Assembly (NCBI RefSeq): GCF_000374165.1
Contig: NZ_KB893726.1
Span: 1 to 64,000, forward strand
DNA from: Parafrankia elaeagni
Lineage (GTDB): Bacteria > Actinomycetota > Actinomycetes > Frankiales > Frankiaceae
Direction of reading: 5' to 3'
DNA length: 64,000 nt
Shown here: piece by piece, positions 42,586-50,425 of the stretch
How the letters are laid out: every line of letters starts with the position of its first letter
Position numbering within the stretch: the first letter of the stretch is position 1
Program-made: the position numbers and the translations under genes
Notes under the pieces: generated by a model
What the model was told of the DNA's origin: nothing
The model's input: the letters and a program-made list of their open reading frames with translations, nothing else
Database searches by the model: none

Positions 42586-42625
42586 CGTTGGTCTCACCAA
42601 CGACCTAGCGTTGGTGTTACAAACG
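42586..42625. promoter_or_regulatory. Tandem MarR operator candidates
   Basis: CGTTGGT-CTC-ACCAACG at 42586-42602 is a perfect dyad. CGTTGGT-GTT-ACAAACG at 42609-42625 is the same site with one mismatch. Their 23-bp spacing puts the sites about two helical turns apart. They fill the divergent region between MarR and the epoxide hydrolase. Confidence 0.75.
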
Positions 42626-42637
42626 TTAGGGAGACTA

Positions 42638-43741
42638 ATGACGGAGATCGAGCTGTTTCGGGTGGACGTGCCGCAGGCCGACCTCGACGACCTGCACGCC
42701 CGCCTCGACCGCACCCGGTGGCCCGACGAGCTGCCAGGCGTCGGCGACGAGTTCGGCGTGCCACTGGCCCGGGTCAGGGAGCTCGCGGGCCACTGGCGTC
42801 GCCGCTATGACTGGCGTGCGGCGGAAGCGGAGCTGAACAGCCATCCGCAGTTCGTCACGGAGATCGACGGCCAGCGAATCCACTTCCTGCATGTGCGCAG
42901 TGCGCGGCCGGACGCGCTGCCGCTGGTGCTGACTCATGGCTGGCCGGGATCCGTCGTGGAGTTCCTCGACGTCGTCGGGCCGCTCTCGGCCGACTTCCAC
43001 CTGGTCGTGCCGTCGCTTCCGGGGTGGGGCTTCTCCGGGCCGACGCGCGAGCGCGGCTGGGACGTCGACCGCGTGGCCCGCGCCTGGGCGGAACTCATGC
43101 GCCGGCTGGGCTACCAGCGGTACGGCGCCCACGGGGGCGACTGGGGGGCGGCGGTGTCCCGGGCGCTGTCGCAACACGACGCCGAACACGTCATCGGAAT
43201 ACATCTGAACTACCTCCCGACCCCCGCGCTGCCCGGCGACCCGGACCGCGCGCAACTGACCCCGCAGGACCAGGAGCGGCTCGCGCAGACCGAGGCCTAC
43301 CTGCGTGACCAGCCAGCGGTCCGAAAGGTGAACGGCACCCGGCCGCAGACCCCCGCGTACGCGCTCAACGACTCGCCGGTCGGGCTGCTCGCCTGGCTGC
43401 TCGACCCGATGACGATGTGGGCGGGCAGGGACTTCACGATCAGCCCCGACCGCGTGCTCACGAACGTGATGCTCTTCTGGCTGACCGGCACCGCCGGCAC
43501 GGCACCTCGCCTGCACCGGGAGACCGGTGGACCACCTTCCTGGCGAACCGTCCAACCGGTCGGCGTCCTCGTGTTGCCCGAGGACATCACCCGCCCGATC
43601 CGTTCCCACGCCGAGCGGCGGATGCCGATCGTCCGGTGGACGGAGGCCGACCGCGGCGGCCACTTCCCGGGACTGGAAGTGCCTGAGGTGCTCGCCGCCG
43701 ACATCAGCGCCTTCTTCGGCGGCTTCTTCCGGGGCCGGTGA
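42638..43741 (+). CDS. Epoxide hydrolase (EPHX1-like N-domain, alpha/beta hydrolase)
   Basis: A 367-residue hydrolase. The N-terminal EHN domain ([20 protein letters not shown], then [18 protein letters not shown]) leads to HGWPGS (His100, oxyanion), the nucleophile Asp168 in [10 protein letters not shown], and His342 in [12 protein letters not shown]. This matches microsomal-type epoxide hydrolases. GGGAG precedes the ATG. It is divergent from MarR, and the two palindromes ahead suggest induction by a small epoxide-like or aromatic ligand. Confidence 0.92.
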   Translation: MTEIELFRVDVPQADLDDLHARLDRTRWPDELPGVGDEFGVPLARVRELAGHWRRRYDWRAAEAELNSHPQFVTEIDGQRIHFLHVRSARPDALPLVLTHGWPGSVVEFLDVVGPLSADFHLVVPSLPGWGFSGPTRERGWDVDRVARAWAELMRRLGYQRYGAHGGDWGAAVSRALSQHDAEHVIGIHLNYLPTPALPGDPDRAQLTPQDQERLAQTEAYLRDQPAVRKVNGTRPQTPAYALNDSPVGLLAWLLDPMTMWAGRDFTISPDRVLTNVMLFWLTGTAGTAPRLHRETGGPPSWRTVQPVGVLVLPEDITRPIRSHAERRMPIVRWTEADRGGHFPGLEVPEVLAADISAFFGGFFRGR

Positions 43742-43983
43742 ATTCCGGCACGAGGAAGAAGTGGTCTCGATGAGGGCCGCTGCAGGCGGCGGAGGTCCTC
43801 GCGCGTGGTTTTGTGCGGGGACGACGCAAACCGCCGATCTCGCAGACAGTCGATCTTTTGTTTTCCGGCGTCTGTACTTCTGTACTTCGCGGTGGCGGGC
43901 GTGCGGAAGAAAGCACCAGAACCGCGCGCTGCCGCGCCGCCGTCGGGGGGCCCTGTGATTCCGTGGCATCCGAGGGAGTACAG

Positions 43984-44910
43984 ATGCGAAGAAAACCGTC
44001 GTTCCTGCTGGGAGCGGCACTGGCGGCCGGGGCGACAGTTCTGTGTCAGGGGCTGGCAGGGGGAGTGGCGTCGGCCTCCCCGTACACCGAGGCGCAGGTG
44101 GCGGCCGGGCCGCAGATCCAGACGTCCCTGCTGGGGAAGGCGCTGAGCCTCGACGCAGTCGGTCTGACCACGGACGGCCGCCTGGTGCGGTTCGACACCC
44201 TGTTCCCCGGATTCGCGTCCACCATCGGCCCGGTCACCGGGCTCACCCCGGACACGACGCTGGTCGGTATCGACTACCGGGTCCAGGACGGGCGGCTCTA
44301 CGGTGTCGGGAACCTCGGCGGTATCTACGTCCTCTCCACCACCAGCGCGGTCGCCACCAGGGTCTCGCAGCTCACCGTGCCCCTGGTCGGCACCCGGTTC
44401 GGGGTGGACTTCAACCCGGCCGCCAACCGGCTGCGGATCGTCAGCGATCTCGGCGAGAACCTGCGCCACAACATCGACGACCCGGCCGGCACGCCGCCTC
44501 CCGGGGTGACGGTGATCGACGGGCCGTTGACCTTTCCCCCGTCACTGACACCGGCCCAGGGCATCACGGGCGCGGCCTACACGAACAACGATCTCGACCC
44601 GTCGACCTCGACCACCCTGTTCGACATCGACACCGCCCTCGACCGGGTCGCCATCCAGTCGCCGGCGAACAACGGCTCGCTCGCGCCGACCGGAAACCTC
44701 GGCGTCGCAGCCGGGCCCGGGGCTGGATTCGACATCTACAGCACGCTCAGCGGTGGGCGTTCCGTCGGCTCGTCCGCCTACGCGGCGCTGTCCGTCGGCG
44801 GCAGATACGCCCTGTACTCCGTCGAGCTTCTGTCGGGCCGGGTCGAGTCCGTCGGGCGTTTTCCCACCGGCAGACAGGTCTTTGATCTCGCTTTCCCGCT
44901 GAACCAGTAG
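43984..44910 (+). CDS. Secreted DUF4394 protein
   Basis: A 308-residue exported protein: signal peptide to about residue 31 (VASASP), then DUF4394 repeats such as AVGLTTDGRLVRFDT, TTLVGIDYRVQDGRLYGVGN, FGVDFNPAANRLRIVSDLGE, NLRHNID and TPAQGITGAAYTNNDLD. This forms a beta-propeller-like array of unknown function. GAGGGAGT precedes the ATG. Confidence 0.9.
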   Translation: MRRKPSFLLGAALAAGATVLCQGLAGGVASASPYTEAQVAAGPQIQTSLLGKALSLDAVGLTTDGRLVRFDTLFPGFASTIGPVTGLTPDTTLVGIDYRVQDGRLYGVGNLGGIYVLSTTSAVATRVSQLTVPLVGTRFGVDFNPAANRLRIVSDLGENLRHNIDDPAGTPPPGVTVIDGPLTFPPSLTPAQGITGAAYTNNDLDPSTSTTLFDIDTALDRVAIQSPANNGSLAPTGNLGVAAGPGAGFDIYSTLSGGRSVGSSAYAALSVGGRYALYSVELLSGRVESVGRFPTGRQVFDLAFPLNQ

Positions 44911-45176
44911 GGACAGGACCGACTCGTCAGGAACGGTCCCGAAGGGCGCCCGAACGCATGGCTCCGGGGTGTTGGGCGCATCCACGCCCGGCACCCTCGC
45001 GGCGCCGTGGCTCGGCGTGGGGCCGCCCCATGGTCCCCCGCCGGAGACCGCCGGAGACCGGCTGCCGCCGCGGCGGCAGCTGCTTCCCAGCGCCTGGCGT
45101 TCCCGAGGCGCTCGCCGTCGGCCTGCCGATAGCATCGAGGAATCGCGCGACCACCCACTGGGGAAGCCGGGGCACC

Positions 45177-45503
45177 ATGACCGTCATCAAGATCAACGCC
45201 ATCACTGTCGAGCCTGACAGCGGCGACGAACTGGCCCGCCGTTTCGCCGCGCGTGCCGGTGCCATCGACGACCGTGACGGTTTCGAGGGCTTCGAGCTGC
45301 TCCAGCCGGCCGACGACCGCACCGTGTGGCTGGTGGTGACCCGCTGGCGGGACGAGGCGTCCTTCCAGGCCTGGGTCAGCTCGCCGGCGTTCGCCCACGG
45401 GCACCGCTCCGAAGCCGAGCGCGCCGGCGGCGAGGCGCCCAAGCCGGTCGGTGTGCACAGTGAGCTGTGGAGCTACACGATCGCCGGCGGCTCGGCAGGC
45501 TGA
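45177..45503 (+). CDS. MhuD-like heme-degrading monooxygenase
   Basis: A 108-residue ABM-fold protein. It starts TVIKINAITV, as the mycobacterial heme oxygenase MhuD does (KINAIEV), including the key Asn7. Trp66 in SFQAWVSSPAF and His74/His76 correspond to MhuD's Trp66 and the heme-ligand histidine. MhuD-type enzymes open heme to mycobilin and release iron without CO. No strong ribosome binding site is visible. It converges on the ABM-truncated haemoglobin gene (31-nt 3' overlap), giving a local heme-related pair. Confidence 0.82.
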   Translation: MTVIKINAITVEPDSGDELARRFAARAGAIDDRDGFEGFELLQPADDRTVWLVVTRWRDEASFQAWVSSPAFAHGHRSEAERAGGEAPKPVGVHSELWSYTIAGGSAG

Positions 45504-46273
45504 TTCTGCTGCCAGGGCGGAGCCACTCCCCACCCCCACCGTGGCACGGGCGCGTGCGGCATGGGGGTCGCGCCAGGCTGGGAGTTCTGCACGGCGATGC
45601 GGGTTCCCCACTCGAGGTAGCCCATGAACGCGGCGCGGAACTCGGGATCGTCAGGCAGCCCGACCTCGTCCGCGGCGTCGACGAGGAGACTCACCCAGCG
45701 CCGGCGCTGCTGCTCGGTGATCGCCCTGTCGAGGTGATGCGCGAGCATGTTCTCGTAGCCGCCGCGGTGCGCGGTGTAAAGCGCGGGCCCGCCGAACACC
45801 TCGCCCAGCCACAGGGCCACATGGTGCGGATGCCCGGCATCCATGCGCGCGAACAGCGGGGCGAGCAGATCATCGTCGAGGACGGTCTCGTAGAAGCGTG
45901 TGAACAGGCGCTCGAACGCCTCTGCTCCGCCCGCCCAGTCGTGGAGGCTGGGTGGTCGTGGCTGGCCGCCGCCGGGGCCGCCGACCGCCGTCGGCGTGTA
46001 GTGCCGCATTTCCTCGATATGCTCGACATACGGACCGACCTCGGCGAGGAAAGCGCGAAAGACATCGCTCCCGCGGAATCCTTTCAGGTGGCCGTCGAGC
46101 GAGTCCCAGTCAATGCGCAGCACGTAGTGGTCGCTGTTCTCGTGGCAGCGTGCGAGCTCGAATCCGAGGCAGTTCGGTGACTCGCGCAGCGATTCGGAAG
46201 CCCGGCTGTAGGCAGCTTCGAACTCGTCGGACCTGCTCTGGGGAATCTGGTAGCGAATGTATTCGACGATCAC
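45473..46273 (-). CDS. Antibiotic-biosynthesis-monooxygenase fused to group II truncated haemoglobin
   Basis: A 266-residue chimera. Residues 1-95 are an ABM domain (IVEYIRYQIPQSRSDEFEAA, LGFELARCHENSDHYVLRID). Residues about 108-235 are a group II truncated globin (FERLFTRFYETVLDDDLLAP, GGPALYTAHRGGYENMLAHH with the proximal-histidine helix, RRRWVSLLVDAADEVGLPDD). A chimera of this type has been described in Streptomyces avermitilis. Likely roles are NO or peroxide handling or O2 delivery to the ABM site. It is divergent from HxlR, whose operator-like dyad lies between them. Confidence 0.9.
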   Translation of the reverse strand: MIVEYIRYQIPQSRSDEFEAAYSRASESLRESPNCLGFELARCHENSDHYVLRIDWDSLDGHLKGFRGSDVFRAFLAEVGPYVEHIEEMRHYTPTAVGGPGGGQPRPPSLHDWAGGAEAFERLFTRFYETVLDDDLLAPLFARMDAGHPHHVALWLGEVFGGPALYTAHRGGYENMLAHHLDRAITEQQRRRWVSLLVDAADEVGLPDDPEFRAAFMGYLEWGTRIAVQNSQPGATPMPHAPVPRWGWGVAPPWQQNQPAEPPAIV

Positions 46274-46318
46274 CGCTGCACCTCCGGTCGTCAGGCTACC
46301 AACGACTTGCTCCGCTGT

Positions 46319-46344
46319 GGGTACCCACTTTTTTGTGCGTACCC
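46319..46344. promoter_or_regulatory. Candidate HxlR operator
   Basis: GGGTACCCAC and GTGCGTACCC form an interrupted dyad with GTAC cores around a T-tract, matching the type of inverted GTAC site bound by HxlR regulators. It lies between the haemoglobin fusion and hxlR-like starts. Confidence 0.6.
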
Positions 46345-46400
46345 TGACGTGGAGGAGCGGCCCAGCGAGGGCTGGTCAGAGCCGCAGCGGAGGAATGCCG

Positions 46401-46820
46401 ATGGGCGAACGCATCTACCGGTGCCCCGTGGAGGTGACCATCGAGGTCGTCGGTGGAAAGTGGACCGCGGTGATCCTGGCCCACCTCAAGGAGAACGACC
46501 GGCTGCGCTTCACCCATATCCGTCGCCTGATCCCCGACGTCACCGAGAAAATGCTCACCCAACGCCTGCGAGAACTCGAGAAGATCGGCATCGTCGAGCG
46601 CACCCAGGTGAGCGCCACGCCCCCACACGTCGAGTACGCGCTCACCGCCGAGGGCCACTCCCTGGCGCCGATGCTGCAGTCGATGTGGGAGTGGGGCCAG
46701 CAGTGGGCGCAGACCCACCAGCTCTCGATCCGGCCCCCGGCCGAGCGGCTCGCCGGCCACCCGGGCGCCGGCTACTCGGACGAGGGCAGCAGCACGTCGC
46801 CGACATCCACGGTGTCCTGA
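46401..46820 (+). CDS. HxlR-family transcriptional regulator
   Basis: A 139-residue regulator with the HxlR signature. YRCPVEVTIEVVGGKWTAVI carries the conserved Cys, then LRFTHIRRLIPDVTEKMLTQ and LRELEKIGIVERTQ form the winged helix; an ALTAEGHSLAPML helix follows. The Cys may sense oxidants or aldehydes. GGAGGA lies 6 nt before ATG 46401. The C-terminal tail overlaps a candidate small gene on the minus strand. Divergent from the haemoglobin fusion. Confidence 0.92.
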   Translation: MGERIYRCPVEVTIEVVGGKWTAVILAHLKENDRLRFTHIRRLIPDVTEKMLTQRLRELEKIGIVERTQVSATPPHVEYALTAEGHSLAPMLQSMWEWGQQWAQTHQLSIRPPAERLAGHPGAGYSDEGSSTSPTSTVS

Positions 46821-46927
46821 CTCCACTGCCAGACAGGTACCTCGCGGATCGGATGCAGGTCGGCGTCGGTGGCGGCCCACGAGTTCTGCTGCGCGACCTG
46901 TACGCCGAACTCGACGTGCTCGCGCAC
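46772..46927 (-). CDS. Short candidate gene downstream of the siderophore-interacting protein
   Basis: A 51-residue frame from GTG (REHVEFGVQVAQQNSWAATD, then DLHPIREVPVWQWSQDTVDV and DVLLPSSE). About nine in ten third positions are G or C, as in the real genes here, and the composition is not low complexity. It follows the siderophore-interacting protein gene by 80 nt on the same strand, and its end overlaps the tail of hxlR-like. There is no good ribosome binding site, and the family is unknown. It could be the remnant of a larger gene. Confidence 0.35.
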   Translation of the reverse strand: MREHVEFGVQVAQQNSWAATDADLHPIREVPVWQWSQDTVDVGDVLLPSSE

Positions 46928-47006
46928 CGACCGGCGGCTGCCCGGACGGGTCGTGCGTGCTGACGCGACCGCGATCCCGTTGCGGGCCTCAGTCCTTCTG
47001 CGGGCG

Positions 47007-47843
47007 TCAGTCCATGCCTCGTTTGCCCGGGGTCCAGAACGGCTGGACGACTACCTGCCGGCGGTCCCAGCCGCGCTCGCTCACCAGATGGCGGCGGACG
47101 GACTGGCAGGTCCGGGCCTCACCGGCGACGTACGCGACGGGCCGGCCCTCGGTGTCGGTGTCGGCGGGCTCCCGCGGATCGGGCAGGTTGAGGCCGGCGA
47201 GCGCCGCCGGCAGCAGCGGGGAGTCGGCGGGCGAGGCGCCCTCGCGGTAGGCCCAGGTGAGGTGCTCGGCCCGGGGGAGCGGCAGCGCGTCCGCCGGGCT
47301 GTCGCACTCGAACACGCCGCGGACCTGGGCGGACGCGGGCAGCCCGCGCAGGATCGCGCCGAAGGGAACCGCCGCGGTGTCGTCACCGACGAACAGGTGG
47401 AAGGCCGCCTCGGCGCGCGCGACGAGATGGCCGTCCGGCTTCGTGATGATCGCTTCGTCTCCCGGGGCGAGGCCTCGTGCCCAGGCCGCTCCGGGGGCGT
47501 CGCCGCCGTGGTCGTACACGGCCAGCGTCAGCCGTCCGTCCGGGTCGTACTCCCAGACGGAGTAGCTGCGCTTGATGTCGCGGAGGCCCTGGCGCCAGTT
47601 GCCCAGCAGGGTCGGGTCCCGAGGAAAGAGCGTCACGTTCTGGCCAGGTGTCCAGGCGAGGCCGGCGAGCGCGGGGCCGGTCAGGACGATCCGGCGGGTG
47701 CTCCGGGCCAGCTGGTCGACGCTGTCGACCCGCGTGCGCAGCAGCAGCCGGTCCAGCAGCGCGAGGGGCCCCCGCCGAGGGCGGGCAGGGGATGCCACGG
47801 GGGAGACGGCGGGGGAGTCAGCCGCGGGGGAATCAGCAGTCAC
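47007..47843 (-). CDS. Siderophore-interacting protein (ferric-siderophore reductase, ViuB-like)
   Basis: A protein of about 278 residues. The FAD domain (WTPGQNVTLF, RSYSVWEYDP, HGGDAPGAAWARGLAPGDEA, as in ferredoxin-reductase-like folds) is followed by the SIP domain (FVGDDTAAVPFGAILRGLPA, YVAGEARTCQSVRRHLVSER, VVQPFWTPGKR). It releases iron from siderophores in the cytoplasm. The GTG start gives a Pro/Ser-rich 25-residue leader and may be too long. It is divergent from a LysR gene that probably controls it. Confidence 0.9.
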   Translation of the reverse strand: MTADSPAADSPAVSPVASPARPRRGPLALLDRLLLRTRVDSVDQLARSTRRIVLTGPALAGLAWTPGQNVTLFPRDPTLLGNWRQGLRDIKRSYSVWEYDPDGRLTLAVYDHGGDAPGAAWARGLAPGDEAIITKPDGHLVARAEAAFHLFVGDDTAAVPFGAILRGLPASAQVRGVFECDSPADALPLPRAEHLTWAYREGASPADSPLLPAALAGLNLPDPREPADTDTEGRPVAYVAGEARTCQSVRRHLVSERGWDRRQVVVQPFWTPGKRGMD

Positions 47844-47909
47844 AGGGCGAGCGTAGGCAGGGGAGGATCTGCACTCAAATGCAACTTACTCAATGGCAAA
47901 ATGCATGCC
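47844..47909. promoter_or_regulatory. LysR / siderophore-interacting protein divergent promoter region
   Basis: A 66-bp AT-richer segment with ATGCAA near 47879 and TGCAT near 47902, spaced like the half-sites of a LysR-type T-N11-A box, plus a near-palindrome TGCATGCCATGCA at 47902-47914. Confidence 0.4.
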
Positions 47910-48836
47910 ATGCAATCAGCGTCCTCGCTGGACCTCAATCTGCTGGTGGCTCTCGACGCCCTGCTGGCGGAGGGGAGCGTCAACGGTGCCGCGCGGCGGC
48001 TGCGACTGACGGAGTCCGCGGTCAGCCGCGCGCTCGGGCGGATCCGGCGGGCGATGGACGACCCGGTCCTCGTGCGCGCCGGCCATCGGATGGTGCCCAC
48101 CCCGCGGGCGCTCGCCGTCCAGGCCGAGGTGCACGCCCTGGTCGAACGGGCCCACGCGGTGTTCACCCCGCTTCGGGAACCCGATCTGGCCACCCTGGCG
48201 AGGACGTTCACGATCCTGGCCAACGACGCGCTGACCACCGCGATCGGCGTCGACCTGCTCGACCGGCTGAGCCGGGAAGCCCCCGGTGCACGGGTACGGT
48301 TCCTCCCCGAGCCGTCCGCGACCGAGGAGCCCCTCCGGGACGGGACGGCCGACCTGGAGATCGGTGAGATCGACTCGACCTCGCCGGAGATCCACATCGA
48401 GGTCCTGGCCGAGGAGCAGGCCCTCGCCGTCGTCCGCGCCGGGCATCCGCTGACCCGGGGTCGCCTGACGCCGGAACGCCTCGCCGCCGCCCGCCACGTC
48501 ACCGCGTCCCGCCGTGGTCGGTTCGCCGGCCCGCTGGACGAGGCCCTCGCGGCACGGGGCCTGCGCCGGACGGTCGCCGTCTCGGTCCCGTCCCACTCCG
48601 CCGCGCTGCTGCTCGTCGCCGGCAGCGACCTGGTCGGCCTGGTACCCGCCCGGCTTGGTCGCGGCCTGCTCACCAGCCTCGGCCTGGTGGCCCTCGACAT
48701 CGGCCTCGACCTGCCCACGTTGACCATCGCGCAGGCGTGGCATCCCCGCTATGAGGCTGACGGGCCGCACCGTTGGCTTCGCGACCGCGTCCGCGACACC
48801 GTCCGCCAGGCTCTCGCCCTCGACACCCGCTGCTAG
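47910..48836 (+). CDS. LysR-family transcriptional regulator
   Basis: A 308-residue LTTR. LDLNLLVALDALLAEGSVNG and AARRLRLTESAVSRALGRIR form the winged helix; PVLVRAGHRMVPTPRA follows. The effector-binding domain (residues about 92-300) resembles the NahR/NodD subgroup with LLDRLSREAPGARVRFLPEP. ATG 47910 is chosen; ATG 47901 is in frame. Divergent from the siderophore-interacting protein gene. Confidence 0.92.
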   Translation: MQSASSLDLNLLVALDALLAEGSVNGAARRLRLTESAVSRALGRIRRAMDDPVLVRAGHRMVPTPRALAVQAEVHALVERAHAVFTPLREPDLATLARTFTILANDALTTAIGVDLLDRLSREAPGARVRFLPEPSATEEPLRDGTADLEIGEIDSTSPEIHIEVLAEEQALAVVRAGHPLTRGRLTPERLAAARHVTASRRGRFAGPLDEALAARGLRRTVAVSVPSHSAALLLVAGSDLVGLVPARLGRGLLTSLGLVALDIGLDLPTLTIAQAWHPRYEADGPHRWLRDRVRDTVRQALALDTRC

Positions 48837-48861
48837 TCTCCCGCTCCGCCTCCGCTCCGAA

Positions 48862-49464
48862 TCATGGTGATGACGATGTCTCCACGTCCGATGAGGCCAC
48901 CTGATCGGTTGCCGGGTGAGAGACGGCCAGTTCCTGGCGCAGTCGCTCCCGGGCACGGCGCAGGCGTTGTCTGACCGCCGACGGCGTGATCCGCAGGATC
49001 TCGGCGATCTCGTCGGCGGTCAGGTCGTCCCAGCAGGCCAGAGTGAGAACCGCCTGGTCGGCCTCGGTGAGCTGTGCCAGCGCGGCCCGGATCTCGACAG
49101 CCTGCTCGGGCAGCGCGTCGTGTGCCGGGATGACCGTGGCGAGATGGGTGCGAAGACGATCGGCCAGCGCGGCCCGGCGGGTCTGGCCACGGCGGTGGTT
49201 GGCGAGCGTGTGGCGGGCGATGCCGAACAGCCAGGCAGCGGCCGCGTCGTCGTCGGACGGCAGGTCGGCGACCCGGCGCCACGCGGTCATCAGGACCTCG
49301 GCGAGCAGGTCAGCGGCGTCGGCTGGTGGGTCGACCCGGCGGGCGAGAAAAGCCAGCAGCCGTGGGCCGACCGTACTCACAAGGTCGGTGAACCATTCCG
49401 CGGTCGTTGCCGCCGCAGTTCTCGATGCCGCATCGGCACCCGAGCTGACAGGCTCAGAGCTCAC
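48862..49464 (-). CDS. ECF-type RNA polymerase sigma factor
   Basis: A 200-residue sigma factor. Region 2 includes AADLLAEVLMTAWRRVADLP and WLFGIARHTLANHRRG; region 4 includes LTEADQAVLTLACWDDLTAD and IAEILRITPSAVRQRLRRARER. GTG overlaps the stop of the membrane protein gene upstream (GTGA), so the two are translationally coupled, with the presumed anti-sigma partner encoded first. Confidence 0.9.
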   Translation of the reverse strand: MSSEPVSSGADAASRTAAATTAEWFTDLVSTVGPRLLAFLARRVDPPADAADLLAEVLMTAWRRVADLPSDDDAAAAWLFGIARHTLANHRRGQTRRAALADRLRTHLATVIPAHDALPEQAVEIRAALAQLTEADQAVLTLACWDDLTADEIAEILRITPSAVRQRLRRARERLRQELAVSHPATDQVASSDVETSSSP

Positions 49465-50321
49465 TGGTCGACACCGATCCAGCTGGAGGTGCAGTTCGCC
49501 CTGATGTGCTGACGGATCGGGCCCTCGTCGCCATGAGTCGCGGCCTCGGCGATGGAGCGAAGCCAGTCGACGGTGCCGCCCCCGTCGTTCTCGACGAAGA
49601 TGGGCCACGACGGCACGCCGCGTATGACTTCTACGGCCCGCCCGACCCGGGCGGTGTCGCCCGCCTGCCGCGCGGCGAGCCATTCACCGTCCCAGACACA
49701 GACCGCGTAGTGGGCGAAGGCCGCGTGGACGCCGGTGGCCTGCATCCTCGCGGGCTCCCGCTGGCCGTCGGCGACCTGTTGGTCGATCACGGGCTGCCAG
49801 CTGCGCCCGGCCGGCAGCGGGAGATCGGACGGGCGCAACGACTCCACGACCTCGCGGAAATCCGGCGCACCGGTGTTGAGCCACTCGCTGGTGTCGTTCT
49901 CGGTGAGTCCCGGCGAGCCGAAAATTCCTGTGCGGGCGAGGCCGTCGGTGGATGCGAACGCTGTTCCCAGGAGCGCCGCGGCCGCAAGCCCGGCCACGGC
50001 CACACGTTGCCACGCGCGAGGTCTTCCCGGCACCCGCCTCGACGTCGGTCCCTGGCGTCGTGACCGCGCCGACCGGTCCAGCCGCTCCGTCGTGGTGCCG
50101 ACCGACCCGGTCCCGCCTGCGGTCCTGTCTGTGATCCCGCCTGTAGTCCCGCCTGTAGTCCTTCCCGTGGTCCTGCCTGTGGACCCGGCGTCGGTGTCGA
50201 CGACCGCCCGCGCAAGCTCGTCGACCAGGCGGCCGACGTCCGCGCGGGTTGCCAGAGCCGGCCCGACCGGGTCCGCGGACCGCATGCGGCGATCCAGCTC
50301 GTCGTCCTCCGGCAGCCCCAT
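49461..50321 (-). CDS. Single-span membrane protein coupled to ECF sigma factor
   Basis: A 286-residue protein. A cytoplasmic N-terminus (GLPEDDELDRRMRSADPVGP) is followed by Thr/Gly repeats (TTGRTTGGTTGGITD), one membrane span (VAVAGLAAAALLGTAFAS) and an extracytoplasmic domain with two cysteines (YAVCVWDGEW, RANCTSSW). GGAGG is well placed before ATG 50321. The position and topology suggest an anti-sigma-like partner, but no zinc-binding ASD motif is present, so this is a guess. Confidence 0.75.
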   Translation of the reverse strand: MGLPEDDELDRRMRSADPVGPALATRADVGRLVDELARAVVDTDAGSTGRTTGRTTGGTTGGITDRTAGGTGSVGTTTERLDRSARSRRQGPTSRRVPGRPRAWQRVAVAGLAAAALLGTAFASTDGLARTGIFGSPGLTENDTSEWLNTGAPDFREVVESLRPSDLPLPAGRSWQPVIDQQVADGQREPARMQATGVHAAFAHYAVCVWDGEWLAARQAGDTARVGRAVEVIRGVPSWPIFVENDGGGTVDWLRSIAEAATHGDEGPIRQHIRANCTSSWIGVDQ

Positions 50322-50425
50322 TCTGATCAACCTCCGGCGTCGACATGGATCTGCTGCCCAGAACATGTCCGGCATGCCGTCCGGTGTGACGCTGTGGAAC
50401 GCGGACCTCGCGCGTGGGGTGCGCG

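Noticed and set aside
46869-47909. Long N-terminal extension of the LysR protein
   Set aside because: Antisense to the siderophore-interacting protein; the LysR helix-turn-helix begins right after ATG 47910.
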